Assembly: GCA_036320915.1 (NCBI GenBank)
Contig: JAXBDG010000006.1
Coordinates: 2,542,001-2,606,000 of the forward strand
DNA: 64,000 nucleotides
Direction of reading: 5' to 3'
Origin: Linnemannia elongata
Lineage: Eukaryota > Mortierellomycota > Mortierellomycetes > Mortierellales > Mortierellaceae
Part shown: piece after piece, positions 11,116-25,866 of the stretch
How positions within the stretch are numbered: the stretch's first letter is position 1
Layout: each line of letters opens with the position of its first letter
Position numbers and translations under genes: made by a program
The notes under the pieces: generated by a model
The model's database searches: none
The model's input: only the letters and a program-made list of their open reading frames with translations
What the model was told of the DNA's origin: nothing

Positions 11116-13514
11116 ATGAACCAACTCGCGGAATCAACGCGAGCAACCATCAACTCCCTAAAAGCCCATGCCCTCCTCTCCAAGGCCCTCGCTAATGACC
11201 CAAAACCCACACCCGGCTACCTCTTCCCTGAAATCGCTCGTAAAGTAACACCAACCCTCCTCCCTTCATCGCTAACTGTCGTTTCATCCAAGCTTCCTCC
11301 TAAGGAACAAAAACATGACTAACAAAAAAACTTGCCTTACGCCGCTTCTCTTCTTAGGCCTGACACAATCCTCAGGGACCTGTACAGCAGTCCTCTCTCA
11401 GCTTCTTAAAGTCATCACGCCCACCGGATACTCCGCCTCTTCTTCAACCACTACCACATCCTCGACATTCATTGGGCAAAGCAACTCCGCAATACCAGGA
11501 ACAGGAACAGGACTTTCACAGGGGCAATCAACAACATCCTCAGCCTACGCGTCCTCCCCGCATGTTATTCTGAAAGCACTCAAGATCCTCCGTCAATTGG
11601 CTCAGAGTGGGTCTGTAGAGTTCAGGATCCAATTGGCGCGGGGCGGGAAGGGGCCACTGTCGGAGGTGGTTGGGTATCGGGGTGCTTGGGATGAGATCCA
11701 TGGAGACCGGTTAAACGAGGATATCAGGACCATTGCCGAGGTACATAAACCACACCATCGGAATTGGTCGATTATAACTGCCATATGTGTGCATTGTAGT
11801 TGAAGAAGTGTAACCCTAAGACGTTCGTTGTTTCTTGCATGGAATAGGATCTGATTGAGTACATGCATTCGAACCCAGTCCAGGACCACGAAATACTTGA
11901 GGCGCGACAGAAATGGACTGATAGGGAGGCAGCCGTCATGCAGAATAATACCCAAGGTCTACCAGGATATGGCAACCCAGGTACACTACTTCAATCTCTA
12001 TCGACCGAAACATAACTGCCATTGTCACGAACCACGTTTAACTCAGATTATCATTCACAATCTCCAAATGGTGTTAGATTACGACGACTCGGACAGTGAT
12101 AGCGATACACGGCGATCGAAAAGTGTTCTCCAGGAAGCTACTTCAAAGTCAAAGACGAAACCAAAGAAGAAAACAGAAAAGAAAAGAGAAGACGCGACGT
12201 CACCTCCACTACCGGGATTCGGAAACCCAGAATTCGAACAGATGAACCCTCAATCAGGTACCTTGCCACAGAATATATGGTCAAACCAACACGTGTCCCT
12301 GTAAATTGCGGAGCAAATTAGTTACTTGGTTATTAATCCACACAGTCCACTGTTTGCGCAAGTAGAACCGACGCTGATGTCAAAACTGTTTGACAGGATA
12401 CAGGACTTAACTGCACCGCCACCACCGATAGCGATGCAAGCGGCCTACCGCCAACAGGAGCAACGACGTCAGAAACTGTTTGTAGGCGAGTACAGTATGC
12501 ACCACCCCGGACAACACAGTGGTAACTCACGGAACACCAAAGACAATAGCGGCATTGTGATGATGGGAACGAATCCTTTTAAGCGAACGCACAGAGTCCA
12601 GGGTCTTGCTGGTGGGAGATGGGCTGACAGTACACCAGGAGGGGTGGGAGTTGGGACAGAGCAGGATGTTTACGCGACAAATAGGACCTTTTCGATCCCT
12701 CGCGTGGATCATATGCAATTTAGGAACACGACCTCGGCGATGGTTTACAGTCTTTCACAGCACATCCAAACCAACTATGTCAGGACACAAAAGCAAGAGA
12801 AGACGTTGTTGGCAGTTAGGGATGACAGCGACAATCGGCTTGCAGTTTGGGGAGTTGCTGGAGAGGTATGTGCGGTGGTGGTTGAGGGTATCAGGCAGGA
12901 GGCGCTCATCTCTGTCGAAGAACCTCAACTTTTCAACAATGAGGGCGAAAGTACTGACGATGCGTCAGTACAACAGCCGCCAGCAGTCCCTGTGATGACT
13001 GGTATCTTGCGCGATATGGTTGACTGGATCGAGCAAGAGTCCTGGGAACGACGGCTTGTAAGTCATCTTTGTTCACCTTGTTGAAAAATCTCGTACCTTT
13101 CCACGTAATATGGCGCTTCATAACTCACATTCCGATCTCCATATTGTGATTAGAGATACCTGCTGGTACTAGATGCTCTGTTGGCCCATTGGACGACTCG
13201 TCCAGAAGTCATCTCCTGCTCAGCATTACCAATACTCGTCCAGACCCTAACCGGCGCACATTGTCAAAATGCCTCTCAAGTGTCAATCAGTGCCATTTCT
13301 CGTCATGTAAGAATTTGCCTCTCCTACTTGCTAAGTCTTTTTTTTTTCTTTTTTTTCTGTACGTTTCTAACCTACATTTTCGCCTTTTTGATAGCTGGCA
13401 GAATACATCGAGCAAGAACTTCGCCACCCAAGCCCCCCGACATCCAGGCTCAAAGAGTCACCAACACCAGCCATCACGCTTCCAGATGTCATGCTCCTCG
13501 ACATTGGTGCCTAA
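11116..13514 (+). CDS. Tepsin-like ENTH/VHS-domain protein (AP-4 coat accessory)
   Basis: Probable accessory protein of the AP-4 trans-Golgi coat. Proposed exons: 11116-11239, 11358-11740, 11848-11980, 12078-12300, 12346-13057, 13154-13306 and 13395-13514, giving about 615 aa. The N-terminal ~165 residues resemble the ENTH-like domain of tepsin (HALLSKALANDPKPTPGYL, VILKALKILRQLAQSGS, IHGDRLNEDIRTIAEDL), with a Ser/Thr-rich insertion near residues 60-95. A Lys/Glu-rich linker follows, with DYDDSDSDSDTRR. A second helical region near 440-600 (RRLRYLLVLDALLAHWTTRP, SISAISRHLAEYIEQEL) could be the tepsin VHS-like domain. I did not find the animal AP-4-binding C-terminal motifs. One junction is uncertain: intron 4 may be the 45-bp 12301-12345, or 12258-12362 ending in AAG; both keep frame. 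ENTH membership is fairly sure, tepsin orthology is inferred. Confidence 0.68.
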
Positions 13515-13700
13515 GCCTTCTCTTTCACTTTTTCTAGAGCTTTTAATTGAATTAAAGAAGTAACATTTGTCCACAGTTCGACGTGCCTAAAAGTGGGTAG
13601 TTTTATTACATGTATTGTGAAAATAAACAAAGAAAAGTTGAAGAGTGGGAAAAAAAAAAGAAATGCGGGAGCAGGAGATAGTCAATGCGCTTGATGTTTA

Positions 13701-16564
13701 TCAATGGCGCCCACGTTTGCGCTCGTCGTCTCGGGGCGTCGAACTTGCTCCTCTCTTCCGCCTCATCTCATCCTCGCGGTCCCATCGCTCCTAAAGCGTA
13801 ATCAGGAGTGCAATACAGAAAGAAAAAAAAAGAAAAACAAAGGTCATGGTTAGATATCCTGTGCGTAAAAAATACTTGAGAAGCAAAAGATCCTTTCGGA
13901 TATCCCCAACAAGTTAAGCTAAGGCAAGGCAAGGTGAAGAAAGGTACCTTATCCTTATCCGACTGCGACTTTTCCTTCCCACCACTGCCACTTCCACTTC
14001 CGCTCCCGCCACGACGGTCTTCATACCGATCTGATCTGTCACGATCAGAAGACCGGTGGTGATCACGGTCGCTTCTATCGCGATCCCTCGAGTCGCCACC
14101 ACGATCCCTGTCCCTATCACTTCGTGAGCTCCTCTCTCTCTCCCGACTGCTCCCACGTCCTTCCCGGCTAGATACACGGCTGCTATCACGATCACGGTCA
14201 CGATCACGCTCGCGGTCGCGGTCACTCTTATCGCGATCTCCTCGATCGCCACCACCGGATCGGCTGTCGCGGTGGTAATCGCGGCTGCTCTCACGGTCCC
14301 TGGTGTCCCCACGGCTAACACTTCCACCACCGTCTCTCGAATCACGCTGGTCACGGTCCATGCTACCTCCTCGAGGGCTACCGTCTGCATCATCACGCTC
14401 ATGCTTCATCATAGGCGACTCCTGACGCCCAAATGATCCTCCTCCTTGCTGAATGTTCATACCTTGGTTGAATGGCGCCCGTCCTCCAGGGAATCCGGGT
14501 CCGCCAGCATTACCGCCCGGACCTCCTGCTCCTTGACCAGGTCCGAAGTTGTTGTTAGCGCCATCCCATTGATTGTTGTTGAAATTGCCTCCACTTGCTC
14601 CGGCAGCCGGTCCACGAGGTATTTGAGCACCGGCTCGGAAGTTATCAGAGGGGGGACCACCACGACCGCGACCGGCACCTCCAGCCGCACCGCCTCCCAT
14701 CATGCCTCCACGCATACCGGGAGCGTTACCTCCACGTCCAGCCCCGCCTCCAAAACCACCAGGTCCAGGCCGATTGAATCCACCGTCGCCTCCAAAATGA
14801 GGTGGTCGACCGCCTTGCTGGAAATCTCCACCCTGGAAGGAGTCATCGTCATCTCCACCGTTGGGTCCAGTGCTTCCATTCCGCTGAACGTTTGGGCTCC
14901 TTTCATTCTGTCCATCAAAGTCGCCTCGTCCAGCACCACCAGGACCTCCAGGGCCGCCTTGAGGATTGTTTGGCAGAGCGAAACGGTTACCGCGACCGGC
15001 ACCGTTGCCGCCAGGAGGACCTCCACGCTGCTGGTTCATTGGGTTCATCATGTTGGGCATGCCTCCCATGTTCATACCCATCGGCATTCCTGGGCGTCCC
15101 ATCATGTTAGGCATTCCAGGCATACCGCCCATCATTCCTGGTGGCATCCCTGGCATCATACCGGGCATACCGGGCATACCGGGCATCATTCCTGGCAGTC
15201 CTGGCATTCCCGGCATTCCTGGTACGCCCATTCTCAGCTCTGGAGGCAGATCCATCAGCAGACTAGGGTCCATGTCAAAGCCCTATCATATTATATCGAA
15301 GTGTATGCGTTAGCTTTCGTTGTCTTGAATAACAAAGAAAACAGGGGGCTCGCTGTTGAAGCAGATATGATAATATACCTTGCCGCCGGCAAAAGGGTTA
15401 TCGCGCATCATCTTTTGCTTCTGACAATAAGCCCTCCAGATATTTTCGTTGAATCCATAATTGAAGTAATCCGTCAAATCAGCTCCAGGTTTGCGCCATG
15501 GCTTGTCTTCAGCACCATCCAGATCCACATCAAACAGTTCGACACCGTCTATTGTTCCGACCGCATTGATGTCAACACCACCGGGTTTTGTTGCTGGGAT
15601 CACATCAACTGTGCCATCTGCCTTTGTCACTGTCGTCGCTCCTGATTTGCCGGGTGTTGTTGCCTTGATGTTCACAACTGTCTGTCTAGTTATGTGAAAG
15701 GAAGATACACATTCGTAAAGTTGAGCACGGGCAGTACAGTACGCGCAATGTGTTATGTGCAGTCCAGAATGCAATGAGCCCGAGAGAGCACATAGTGATA
15801 GGTTGCTGTGGCTTACTTTGTGGGTCCAGCGGTTTCTCTATTATCCTCATTATCCATGACAATCTCGATATCCTGTAGTATTCAAAGTGATGAAACCAAT
15901 AAAATCAGTAACCAAATTACAGTCCGTTTGTGGCATCGACTGCAAGAACAAAACCAAGCAAAGGCAATAAACTTACTGATTCACTATCTTCGTCTGACCC
16001 ATCATCCTCTTCCTCGTCTGACCCTTCTTCGTCATCGTCACCACTTTCACCATTGGCCTCGTCATCGTCGGCTCCAGCATTCTCGGCCGCGGCATCTGAT
16101 GCATCCTGAGTAGCGCCTGTCGTTCCTGGCATGACCCTGACCTCTGTCGATCTATATTGAACAGAACAGTATGGCAGTAGAGAACAGCAAGTTTGGATTT
16201 GTCAGACAATAGTGACGATTAAAAACTCGACGAGGACTTTTTCAAACAGCTGAACAACGTCCTGTGCCCATTAAAAATTGACATACTTTGATCCGCCTTC
16301 GCCGCCATAGAGATCGAACGCATCACTGTCCTGGCCTACATTATCAAAGAACCAAATAAAAAAAAAAAGAATATCCCTGTTAGGTCCAGTTGCAACACAC
16401 ACCAAGAGAATACACCCGATAAAATCCATTTGAACGCAAAAGAAGAAAAAAACTCTGAAGCCGCTGTGATTTATGTGGTTACCAGCTACTGCGGGAGCGG
16501 GGGCATTGGTAATAGGTTCTGAGGAGCCGTACAAGAACTCGTCATCGTCGTCAATGTGCGACAT
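13701..16564 (-). CDS. FIP1: Pre-mRNA polyadenylation factor Fip1
   Basis: Subunit of the cleavage and polyadenylation factor that tethers poly(A) polymerase to the CPSF core. Minus-strand exons: 16564-16483, 16335-16287, 16151-15977, 15872-15817, 15685-15379, 15282-13948 and 13790-13701, all in phase, giving 697 aa. The acidic N-terminus ([28 protein letters not shown] near 75-95) is followed by the diagnostic Fip1 motif near residues 190-223, [20 protein letters not shown]. The long sixth exon encodes a Met/Gly/Pro repeat region (MPGMPG units, about 240-290), an Arg-Gly/Asn-Gly region, and an Arg-Asp/Arg-Ser region as in metazoan FIP1L1. The end reads [13 protein letters not shown]. It converges with the tepsin-like gene, with 186 bp between stop codons. 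Much longer than yeast Fip1 (about 330 aa) because of these low-complexity tails. Confidence 0.93.
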
Positions 16565-16976
16565 TGTTGCTAGTTGTCTCTCTTTCTTCTTTGATTACTA
16601 GAGACAACGGTCGTGTGTTGTTCGTGTTGCAGGAATTAATGCTCCTGTTCAGACAATGGATGAGCAGCGTCTGGTATTGTTTCTCCTGTGTTCCTGTGTT
16701 CCTGATGTGCTTGTAATGCGAGGCAAGCAAAGGCTGAGTGCGGAAGGATGGGTGGCAGGCAGGATGAACGAAGGCGAAGGAGTTTGTGTGAAGAGAAGGA
16801 GCGAAAAAGAGGGGATGCGCGTAAACGTTTGTGCCTCCTTCACCATGCGAACGAAACTGAAAAGTTGATCTCTAACCGGCTAAGCCACCATATCCTCAGA
16901 AGAGCATGGTAAACCCGCGACATTTTATCTGTATCTATCTATGAATGGTCTATCCTTCACCCTCCGCTCCAGACTG
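16565..16976. other. FIP1 promoter / sphingomyelinase 3' region
   Basis: About 410 bp between two minus-strand genes. A minus-strand stretch at about 16870-16892 resembles a tRNA D-arm (TGGCTTAGCCGGTTAGAG), but no tRNA can be folded from it. No gene recognised. Confidence 0.4.
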
Positions 16977-19003
16977 TTAAGCAACAATCCCCCTCTCTCT
17001 ATTATAGTCGTTCACATTCAAAATCCTTCCACTCCTCGTCACCCCAAACCGCTTCCACCGACTCGGTTTCGGCTTTCTCCCACCCTTTCGCCCAACACCC
17101 GCACCCTCCACTTCAAGCATAGCCTCACAATCATCATGCTCCAAAACCGTAGAAGCCTGCAACTCACACCTCGTCTCAGCTTCACAAATTGTCCCCCACA
17201 AACACTCCTTCGCTACCGCCGACGATTTCGACTGGTACTGAATATACTTCCCAAACAACTCCTCGTCATCCTTCATCCTCTCTACGGCGCTTTGCCAGAA
17301 TGCTGGGGAGAGAGGTTCTCCGGCGGGAAGAGGGTTGAGTGGGTCGGAGTAGGTTGAGCGGGCAGAGTATTCGAGAATCCATTCGGGTTCTAGGTCGTGG
17401 GATTCCCAGTAGTCAGCTTGGGTTATGATGTCGGCTGTCACTGTGTGGGAGTCCAGGATTGAGAACGTTTTGGGGTCCACATCGTACCATCGAATCGCCT
17501 AATGCAAAGATAAAAAAAAAAAAAAAAGGTCAGTTGGTTTACACCTCCCGAAGCGACATAAAACAGGGCAATTGACGCCTAAACTTACAGGGTTGGCCTT
17601 GTCGAGGGGTGTGATGCTAGGTCCCTGAAACACAACATTAACAGCCGACGCCTGGGTATGCTCCTCAGCATCAGGATCATGCATGACAATTAACTTGTCC
17701 TGGTGATAATGCCCCGTAAAGATTCCTGCAATCACATGAGGCGAGTATCGGGCGACGACCCTCTGGAACAGTATCGAGGACCGCGGAAGCGTCAATGTCA
17801 CCGGCGCCATATGTCCCATTATCCATACTATGTAGAAGTAGGATAGAAAGATGGTTAATATTAAACAGTGGTGCCTGATTTGGTCCGTATACCGTAAGTT
17901 GTCTCCGTCAAATGTCCAACTCCTTTAAACAAGTAGAGTGTTCTAACAGTACCTCGCTCTTGTCGATCCTCGCTATCTTGAAGTTCCAGAATCAGATCAT
18001 GAAACAATCCCGAAGGGTCGTCCTGGTCAGTGTCCAGCATATTATAGTAGTTGCGGACGTAGAACAGATCCGTATTCAATGTGATCAGCTTTAACCCTGG
18101 CATGGGCTTCGTCATGAACATGGCGTTGTGAGACCGTGCATAGTCTGCCTCAATCGACGTGATCCATTCGTTCTTTTCCCACACCGTCGCTACATGATCG
18201 TACAACCTACACAATGCATTACAATCAAAAGAGGGTTAGTTGGAATGTTCACAACCAGTCCTATTACCTGCACTCGAATTCGATCATCAATGGTTTAAAA
18301 ATAATAATAGCAACAATTATTTAGCGAACATACCATTGATGTGTGGAATACTGCTCTGGTTTATGTCGCGCTGGCGCCTGATCGCTCGGATAAGAGTCAT
18401 GGTTCCCCAACACCACATACAACCTCATCTCCTGCAGATATTGCTTAAACAACTCATAACTCCTTGTCTCCAGATCCGCGACATACTTTTCCGTAATCAA
18501 CCAGGAATCATGGCTCACAATATCGCCCGTAAACAACCCAAATGTTGCATTAGGGACAAACCTCTGAATCGCCTCCAAGGCACTCAACCCCAAAGCAATT
18601 GGGGTATCACACTTGGGTTCGCCCCATTTCGACGCCGGCTTCTTGATCGGTCCAGGGTCATTCCATGATCCATAGTCCCGACAGCAGATGTTGTGGCTGC
18701 ATTGGGCTTCCTTGCCCGGTCGGTAGAGGGGGTCAAGATGCCAGTCTGAGAAATGGAGGACTTGCATGGATTGTCCACTGGGTGGTGGTTGTACGGCGTT
18801 GGCTGGTTTCGGTTTTGGGAAGATGGTGGGGTTGGCGGGTTGGTGTTTGGGGACGGGGCATGATCCTGGGAAACCGTAAGCGCAGGCGTAGTATCCATCT
18901 GACCCGTCGACGTCCATTTGTGAAAAGATCTCTGCCAACTCTGGTCCCAACCGCACCATTAATCCTGTCGCCAGTAAGTGACAAAAAAATGATCAATTAT
19001 CAG

Positions 19004-19087
<84 letters not shown>

Positions 19088-19562
19088 AACAACGTTCATA
19101 TCAATGAATGCTTAATAGTCTCAAATATTGATCTTCAAAATCATAATCATCCTTCTTACCAGCACATGAGTCAAGTCGCATGAACGAATACCTCGTACAT
19201 AAAATCCTCAGCACCCCAGGAACCAGCTCAGGCGCCTCCAGCGAGAACTCTTGCGCCATCTTCATACCCCTCCGACACATCTGACAAGAGTCCAATGTAG
19301 GTGAATTGAGCAAGTCCTCAAACTCCTCAATGACTTTATCGGACTTGTAGAGCTGGGTCCGGTAGTGTGCTGGGTCGAGGTCGGTTGTTGTCTGGCGCTT
19401 GGTGTTGTTTTGTGAGACTGAGGAGGAGTATGGGAAGAAAGGCGCTGCGTATGCTATTGACGGTGCGCTTGGAGTTATGGTTGTTGATGCTAAGAGCAGT
19501 GCTGAGGCAAGGAAGACGTATATTGTGAGGGATGACCTCCATCGACGAGAAGACGAGGTCAT
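16977..19562 (-). CDS. Acid-sphingomyelinase-like phosphodiesterase with saposin B domain, secreted
   Basis: Predicted secretory or vacuolar metallophosphodiesterase that cleaves sphingomyelin or a related phosphodiester. Exons: 19562-19160, 18964-18334, 18206-17953, 17827-17589 and 17498-16977, in phase, 682 aa. The chosen start (MTSSSRRWRS) puts a hydrophobic signal segment at residues 11-27; a further upstream ATG would only add leader-like sequence. A saposin-B module follows at about 92-178, with paired cysteines (DSCQMC, ILCTRY, LDSCAG). The metallophosphatase metal ligands are all present: DWH (D208, H210), GD (D282), GNHD (N322, H323), then GHMAP and GHYHQD further on. Domain order and length match acid sphingomyelinases and their SMPDL relatives. 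Fungi make little sphingomyelin, so the physiological substrate is open. Intron 1 carries a long AAC microsatellite. Confidence 0.9.
19004..19093. repeat. Trinucleotide microsatellite (AAC)n
   Basis: About 90 bp of nearly pure AAC units, with AAT interruptions near the right end, inside intron 1 of the sphingomyelinase-like gene (19159-18965). On the transcribed strand it reads GTT repeats, close to the 3' splice site. Likely length-variable between strains. Confidence 0.92.
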
Positions 19563-20129
19563 TGTAGTTGTAGGAGGGGAGGGGGTAAAGGGGGGTAAAA
19601 AATGGAGATGGGAATCGGGGAAGGTGGTGCCGAGAAAAGTAAGGAAATCGGGAAGTGATCGGGTATATGGCGAGTTTGGTGAATGATCAAAGGTGAATGA
19701 ATGTGTAAGAAAGGAAGAAGAGAAAGGAAAGAAGCTTTTAGGGAATAACAAACCCTTGTACAAAAAAAAGGAGCGCCCACAAGGAAGGCAACGAACTCAA
19801 AAAGGAGGTTCTTAGGGGGGAAGCTTCCTGCGCCCAGAAGGCACAGCCCGGCTTTCTTGACCTATTTTTGTACTATCTTTTTGTATTGAAAAATAAAAAT
19901 GGACTATCTTGGCTTGTTTGTGTCCTTGGGAAGACCCCCTTTTTGCGCTTGCGCTCCTGTCCCTTCCAGCAAACTTGAAACCTGACCCAATAGTGCAACC
20001 ACGTTACGGTGCTACTGTAACAGCAAGTCTATCGTCGTGACAGTAAGAAAAATACACACATTAGATAACCATTGACAACTATCCACAGCTACAGCTGCTA
20101 ACAACGTCAACAGAAAGAACGACAAGAAC
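19563..20129. other. Sphingomyelinase promoter / SEC23 3' region
   Basis: About 570 bp with the purine-rich (+ strand) leader of the sphingomyelinase gene and the SEC23 3' UTR. No gene or distinct motif recognised. Confidence 0.4.
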
Positions 20130-23069
<2,940 letters not shown>

Positions 23070-23405
23070 GGTTATGGTTAGTTAGTTGTTGGGTGTGGGT
23101 TGTGGTTGTGGTATGAAGAAGTGTGATAAGGAGAAAGAAAAGGTTGTGAGGCAGATAGGAATATAATTATAGTTGTTCAGAGGGTGCAAAGTGGAGATGG
23201 CGAGAGAATAAGAAACAAAAAAAAAAATAAGGGTCGTCATGCTTTTCCCTTTCCAAGGGGCAAGCGCGCTGTAGGCCACGTACGGGCCACCTCTCGATCT
23301 ACTTCGATACGTGTCACCAACTAATATGAATTGGATTGTATTTTCACAAATTGCCGACTCAACTGTATTCTTTGCTTGATTTATGTCGCTAGCAATCTTC
23401 TCTTT
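23070..23405. other. SEC23 promoter / RAD9 3' region
   Basis: About 340 bp, TC-rich on the minus strand just upstream of SEC23. Nothing else recognised. Confidence 0.4.
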
Positions 23406-25613
23406 CTACCAGTCGTCGTCGTCCAGATCATACTTGGGTCTCTTGGGCTACAAAAGTCATGAATAAAGAGAGATAGTCATTAATACATACCCTCACGGAA
23501 AACACACTATTCCTATTGTACACATGTAATAAAAACAAGGAGAAAGATACTTACATTCCGCACAGTGGAAGGGGCAAACTCCTCTTCAATCACATAAGTA
23601 CTGCCCGAACCACTGGCGCCGGCATTGGCACTGGCACTGGCACTGACACTAGCACTAGCACTGGCACTGGCACTCGCACTGGCACTCGCCTGGGCAGCCT
23701 CAATCTCCATTTCATCCAGTTGTGAGGCCCAATCTGCATCGTCATCCAAGAACAGCGCGTTCTCCGCCTGCGTCAAGTCCAGTCCTTCCGGAGCCTATTA
23801 CAACAAAAAAGAACACGATCAAAACGTAAGAAATCAGTCTGCTGTCAGACGATGGACGAAGAGCAACATGGCCCTTGATGGGTATCTCTCTCAGAGAAGT
23901 AAAACCGCGAGCACTTACTGCGCTTTGACTCGCTTGAGACTGAGATGGCTGCGCGCTCTTCTCGCCAGGAATGTTGATGGTTGCCAACGCGAATTTCTAA
24001 ACACATCAAGGAACGATACAACAATCAGCTATGCACCAACCATCAAATACACTTGTTCAACTCATTGCCGTCAACATGTGGTACAAGGGTGGACACCTAC
24101 AGCACTAACGACGTTCTCGGACTCTGCAGTAAATACTATTGGCCTATGTGTCGAGGGGCAAGGAGATAGCATCATGTAAGCAGTTACTCTGATACATAAG
24201 GGTCCTCCTCCATGCTCACTCAAAAAATGTTTTACCGGTCGCTCATGTCAAAGTACGCAGACATCGTTAGACGAAGCCCAACCGCAAACGCGAGAATTGC
24301 CTAGTATCAACAAAACAGAAAGGATGTCAAACAACGAATTCGTCCAGATGTAACAGCACGACGATGAGACCATGGATATCTTCGTTTCAGGCATTACCTT
24401 GAACTCCTTCAGAGAAAATACGATCTGGCCATCATTCTGCGACGAGAACCTATTCATGGCTACTCGGTCAATAGGCACCATGGTCGCTCCAAACCTCTTT
24501 GACTTGTCTAGGTAGTTCAATCACACAAGCGACAAAAAAAGGGGGGCATCAGTACTCTTGTACAGTACCAATGGGTATAGAATCTCATTACAAATCTACG
24601 AAAAACACACCAGAATCATCGCCGGCGTCGTTAAATGTCTGGAGGACAATCCCACTATCGTTAAACTTCATGGTCATCTCCTCAGCTTTAGACGAAAAGT
24701 ATTCCGCCAACCCGTTCATGGCAGGGGCGCTCAACTCCCACGAATTCTGGAAAGTATCGACCGAGTCGATCAACTGTAAGTTCTCGAGGCAGGACTGGTA
24801 CAGCAACTTGTGGAACTTGATGCATCCTATCGCAAAGGATATGGTCAATAAATGCAACAAACGGTTGACATGAGTTGGACAACCCTGAAAACTAATGTGC
24901 TCCCTTCATTTCAAACTCAAAAGATGGTGGCAAAAATTTGGTAAAATGCACACGAAGGAATGGATCTCTTACCAGACTTGAAGAGGACTTCGACGGTCAA
25001 CCGACAGTTCTCTCCAACGCCCTCTGCAGCATTCAAGTAGACGCTCAGGTTATGAATCTTCTCCTCAATATTTCCACGCACCCGACACGCCGATACCAGC
25101 GCCTACGTACCCACACCCGCACACACACACATAAAAAAAGCTAGACATGGTTAGCATCTCCAGAATATGATGATCACATCGTTCTTAGTCTCCAAAAGGT
25201 ACACACCCATCTATCGTTATTACCTTGGCGATGATGGTACACCGGAGAAAAGGCCCCTCATCATCATACTGAATCGCAGGACTAGAAAGGTCCAACGAAT
25301 AGCTTTCGAAGAACGACCTCGAAAACGTGAAATTCGCATAGGCTGTCCGGGTCAGACTGAGTGTTGAAAGGATAAGCCGGTCCTGCCGAGCCTCGATCGT
25401 GATGTCGTCGCCCACTTTGTCTAGGCATGTCAGTACATTCTGGAAGCCTTTATTTGGTGGAGGTAGAAGAGTGGGAGGGAATGTTGCATTAGTTTCACGG
25501 CGTTCGGCTGTTGGAGGAGGAGGGAGGCTTGTTGATCTCGCAAATGGAGAGTTGTGTCGAGCGATGGGAGAGAATGCACCTTTAATGGATACGATGGGGA
25601 TGATGGCCTTCAT
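23406..25613 (-). CDS. RAD9: Checkpoint clamp subunit Rad9 (9-1-1 complex)
   Basis: Rad9 forms the PCNA-like Rad9-Rad1-Hus1 clamp loaded at DNA damage, and its phosphorylated tail recruits checkpoint activators. Minus-strand exons: 25613-25224, 25102-24973, 24826-24611, 24507-24398, 24300-24236, 24143-24101, 23996-23919, 23794-23555 and 23447-23406, in phase, 437 aa. The clamp fold spans roughly residues 1-330, with Rad9-typical pieces (NVLTCLDKVGDDITIEA, NCRLTVEVLFKS, GCIKFHKLLYQSCLENLQ, QIVFSLKEFKAILAFA, RPIVFTAESENV, FALATI). The tail has an Ala-Ser repeat (about 365-395) and ends in PKRPKYDLDDDDW. Exon 6 is only 43 nt and was recognised because it joins GRP-like to VVSA in frame. Identity is based on clamp motifs in the right order; splice choices in exons 5-7 are less certain than the rest. 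Confidence 0.85.
23612..23694. repeat. Coding hexanucleotide-like repeat encoding Ala-Ser in RAD9
   Basis: Repeated (C)ACTGGC/ACTAGC units on the + strand give a run of alternating Ser-Ala in the Rad9 C-terminal tail. Such coding microsatellites usually vary in length between strains. Confidence 0.8.
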
Positions 25614-25866
25614 GCGTAAAAGTAATAGATTTTAGGGTCGATCGATGTGAATGAAGACCTGAATGTGTCTAATGTGAATGTGTGAGTGCGAAGTGGAGAG
25701 GAAGAGAGGCGTGAAAGTGTCCTTTTGTTGGCGCGTTCCTTTTTTTTGCTTCTTGTTATTTTTGCCACCAACCAACCCACACCAAAAAAGGCATCGAAAA
25801 GAAGACACTCCTGTGAACCGGTGAAGGGGAGTGGCAATGAAGGTCGAAATTACTAGCTGTTTTTAT

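Noticed and set aside
14446..15645. A 399-codon + strand open frame opposite FIP1
   Set aside because: It lies antisense to the low-complexity Fip1 exons and crosses their introns. Composition (Ser/Thr/His) follows from the opposite strand's Gly/Arg/Met codons.
16840..16910. Possible tRNA on the minus strand (A-box-like TGGCTTAGCCGGTTAGAG)
   Set aside because: No matching acceptor stem, anticodon arm or proper T-arm could be folded around it. At most a fragment or chance match.
18665..19183. Open frame with a long poly-Asn run
   Set aside because: It is the AAC microsatellite read in one frame inside an intron, joined to antisense of sphingomyelinase exons.
19563..19763. Upstream extension of the sphingomyelinase start (additional ~67 residues)
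   Set aside because: The added sequence is Pro/Ser/Phe/Thr-rich, like translated CT-rich leader. The start at 19562 places a normal signal peptide at the N-terminus.
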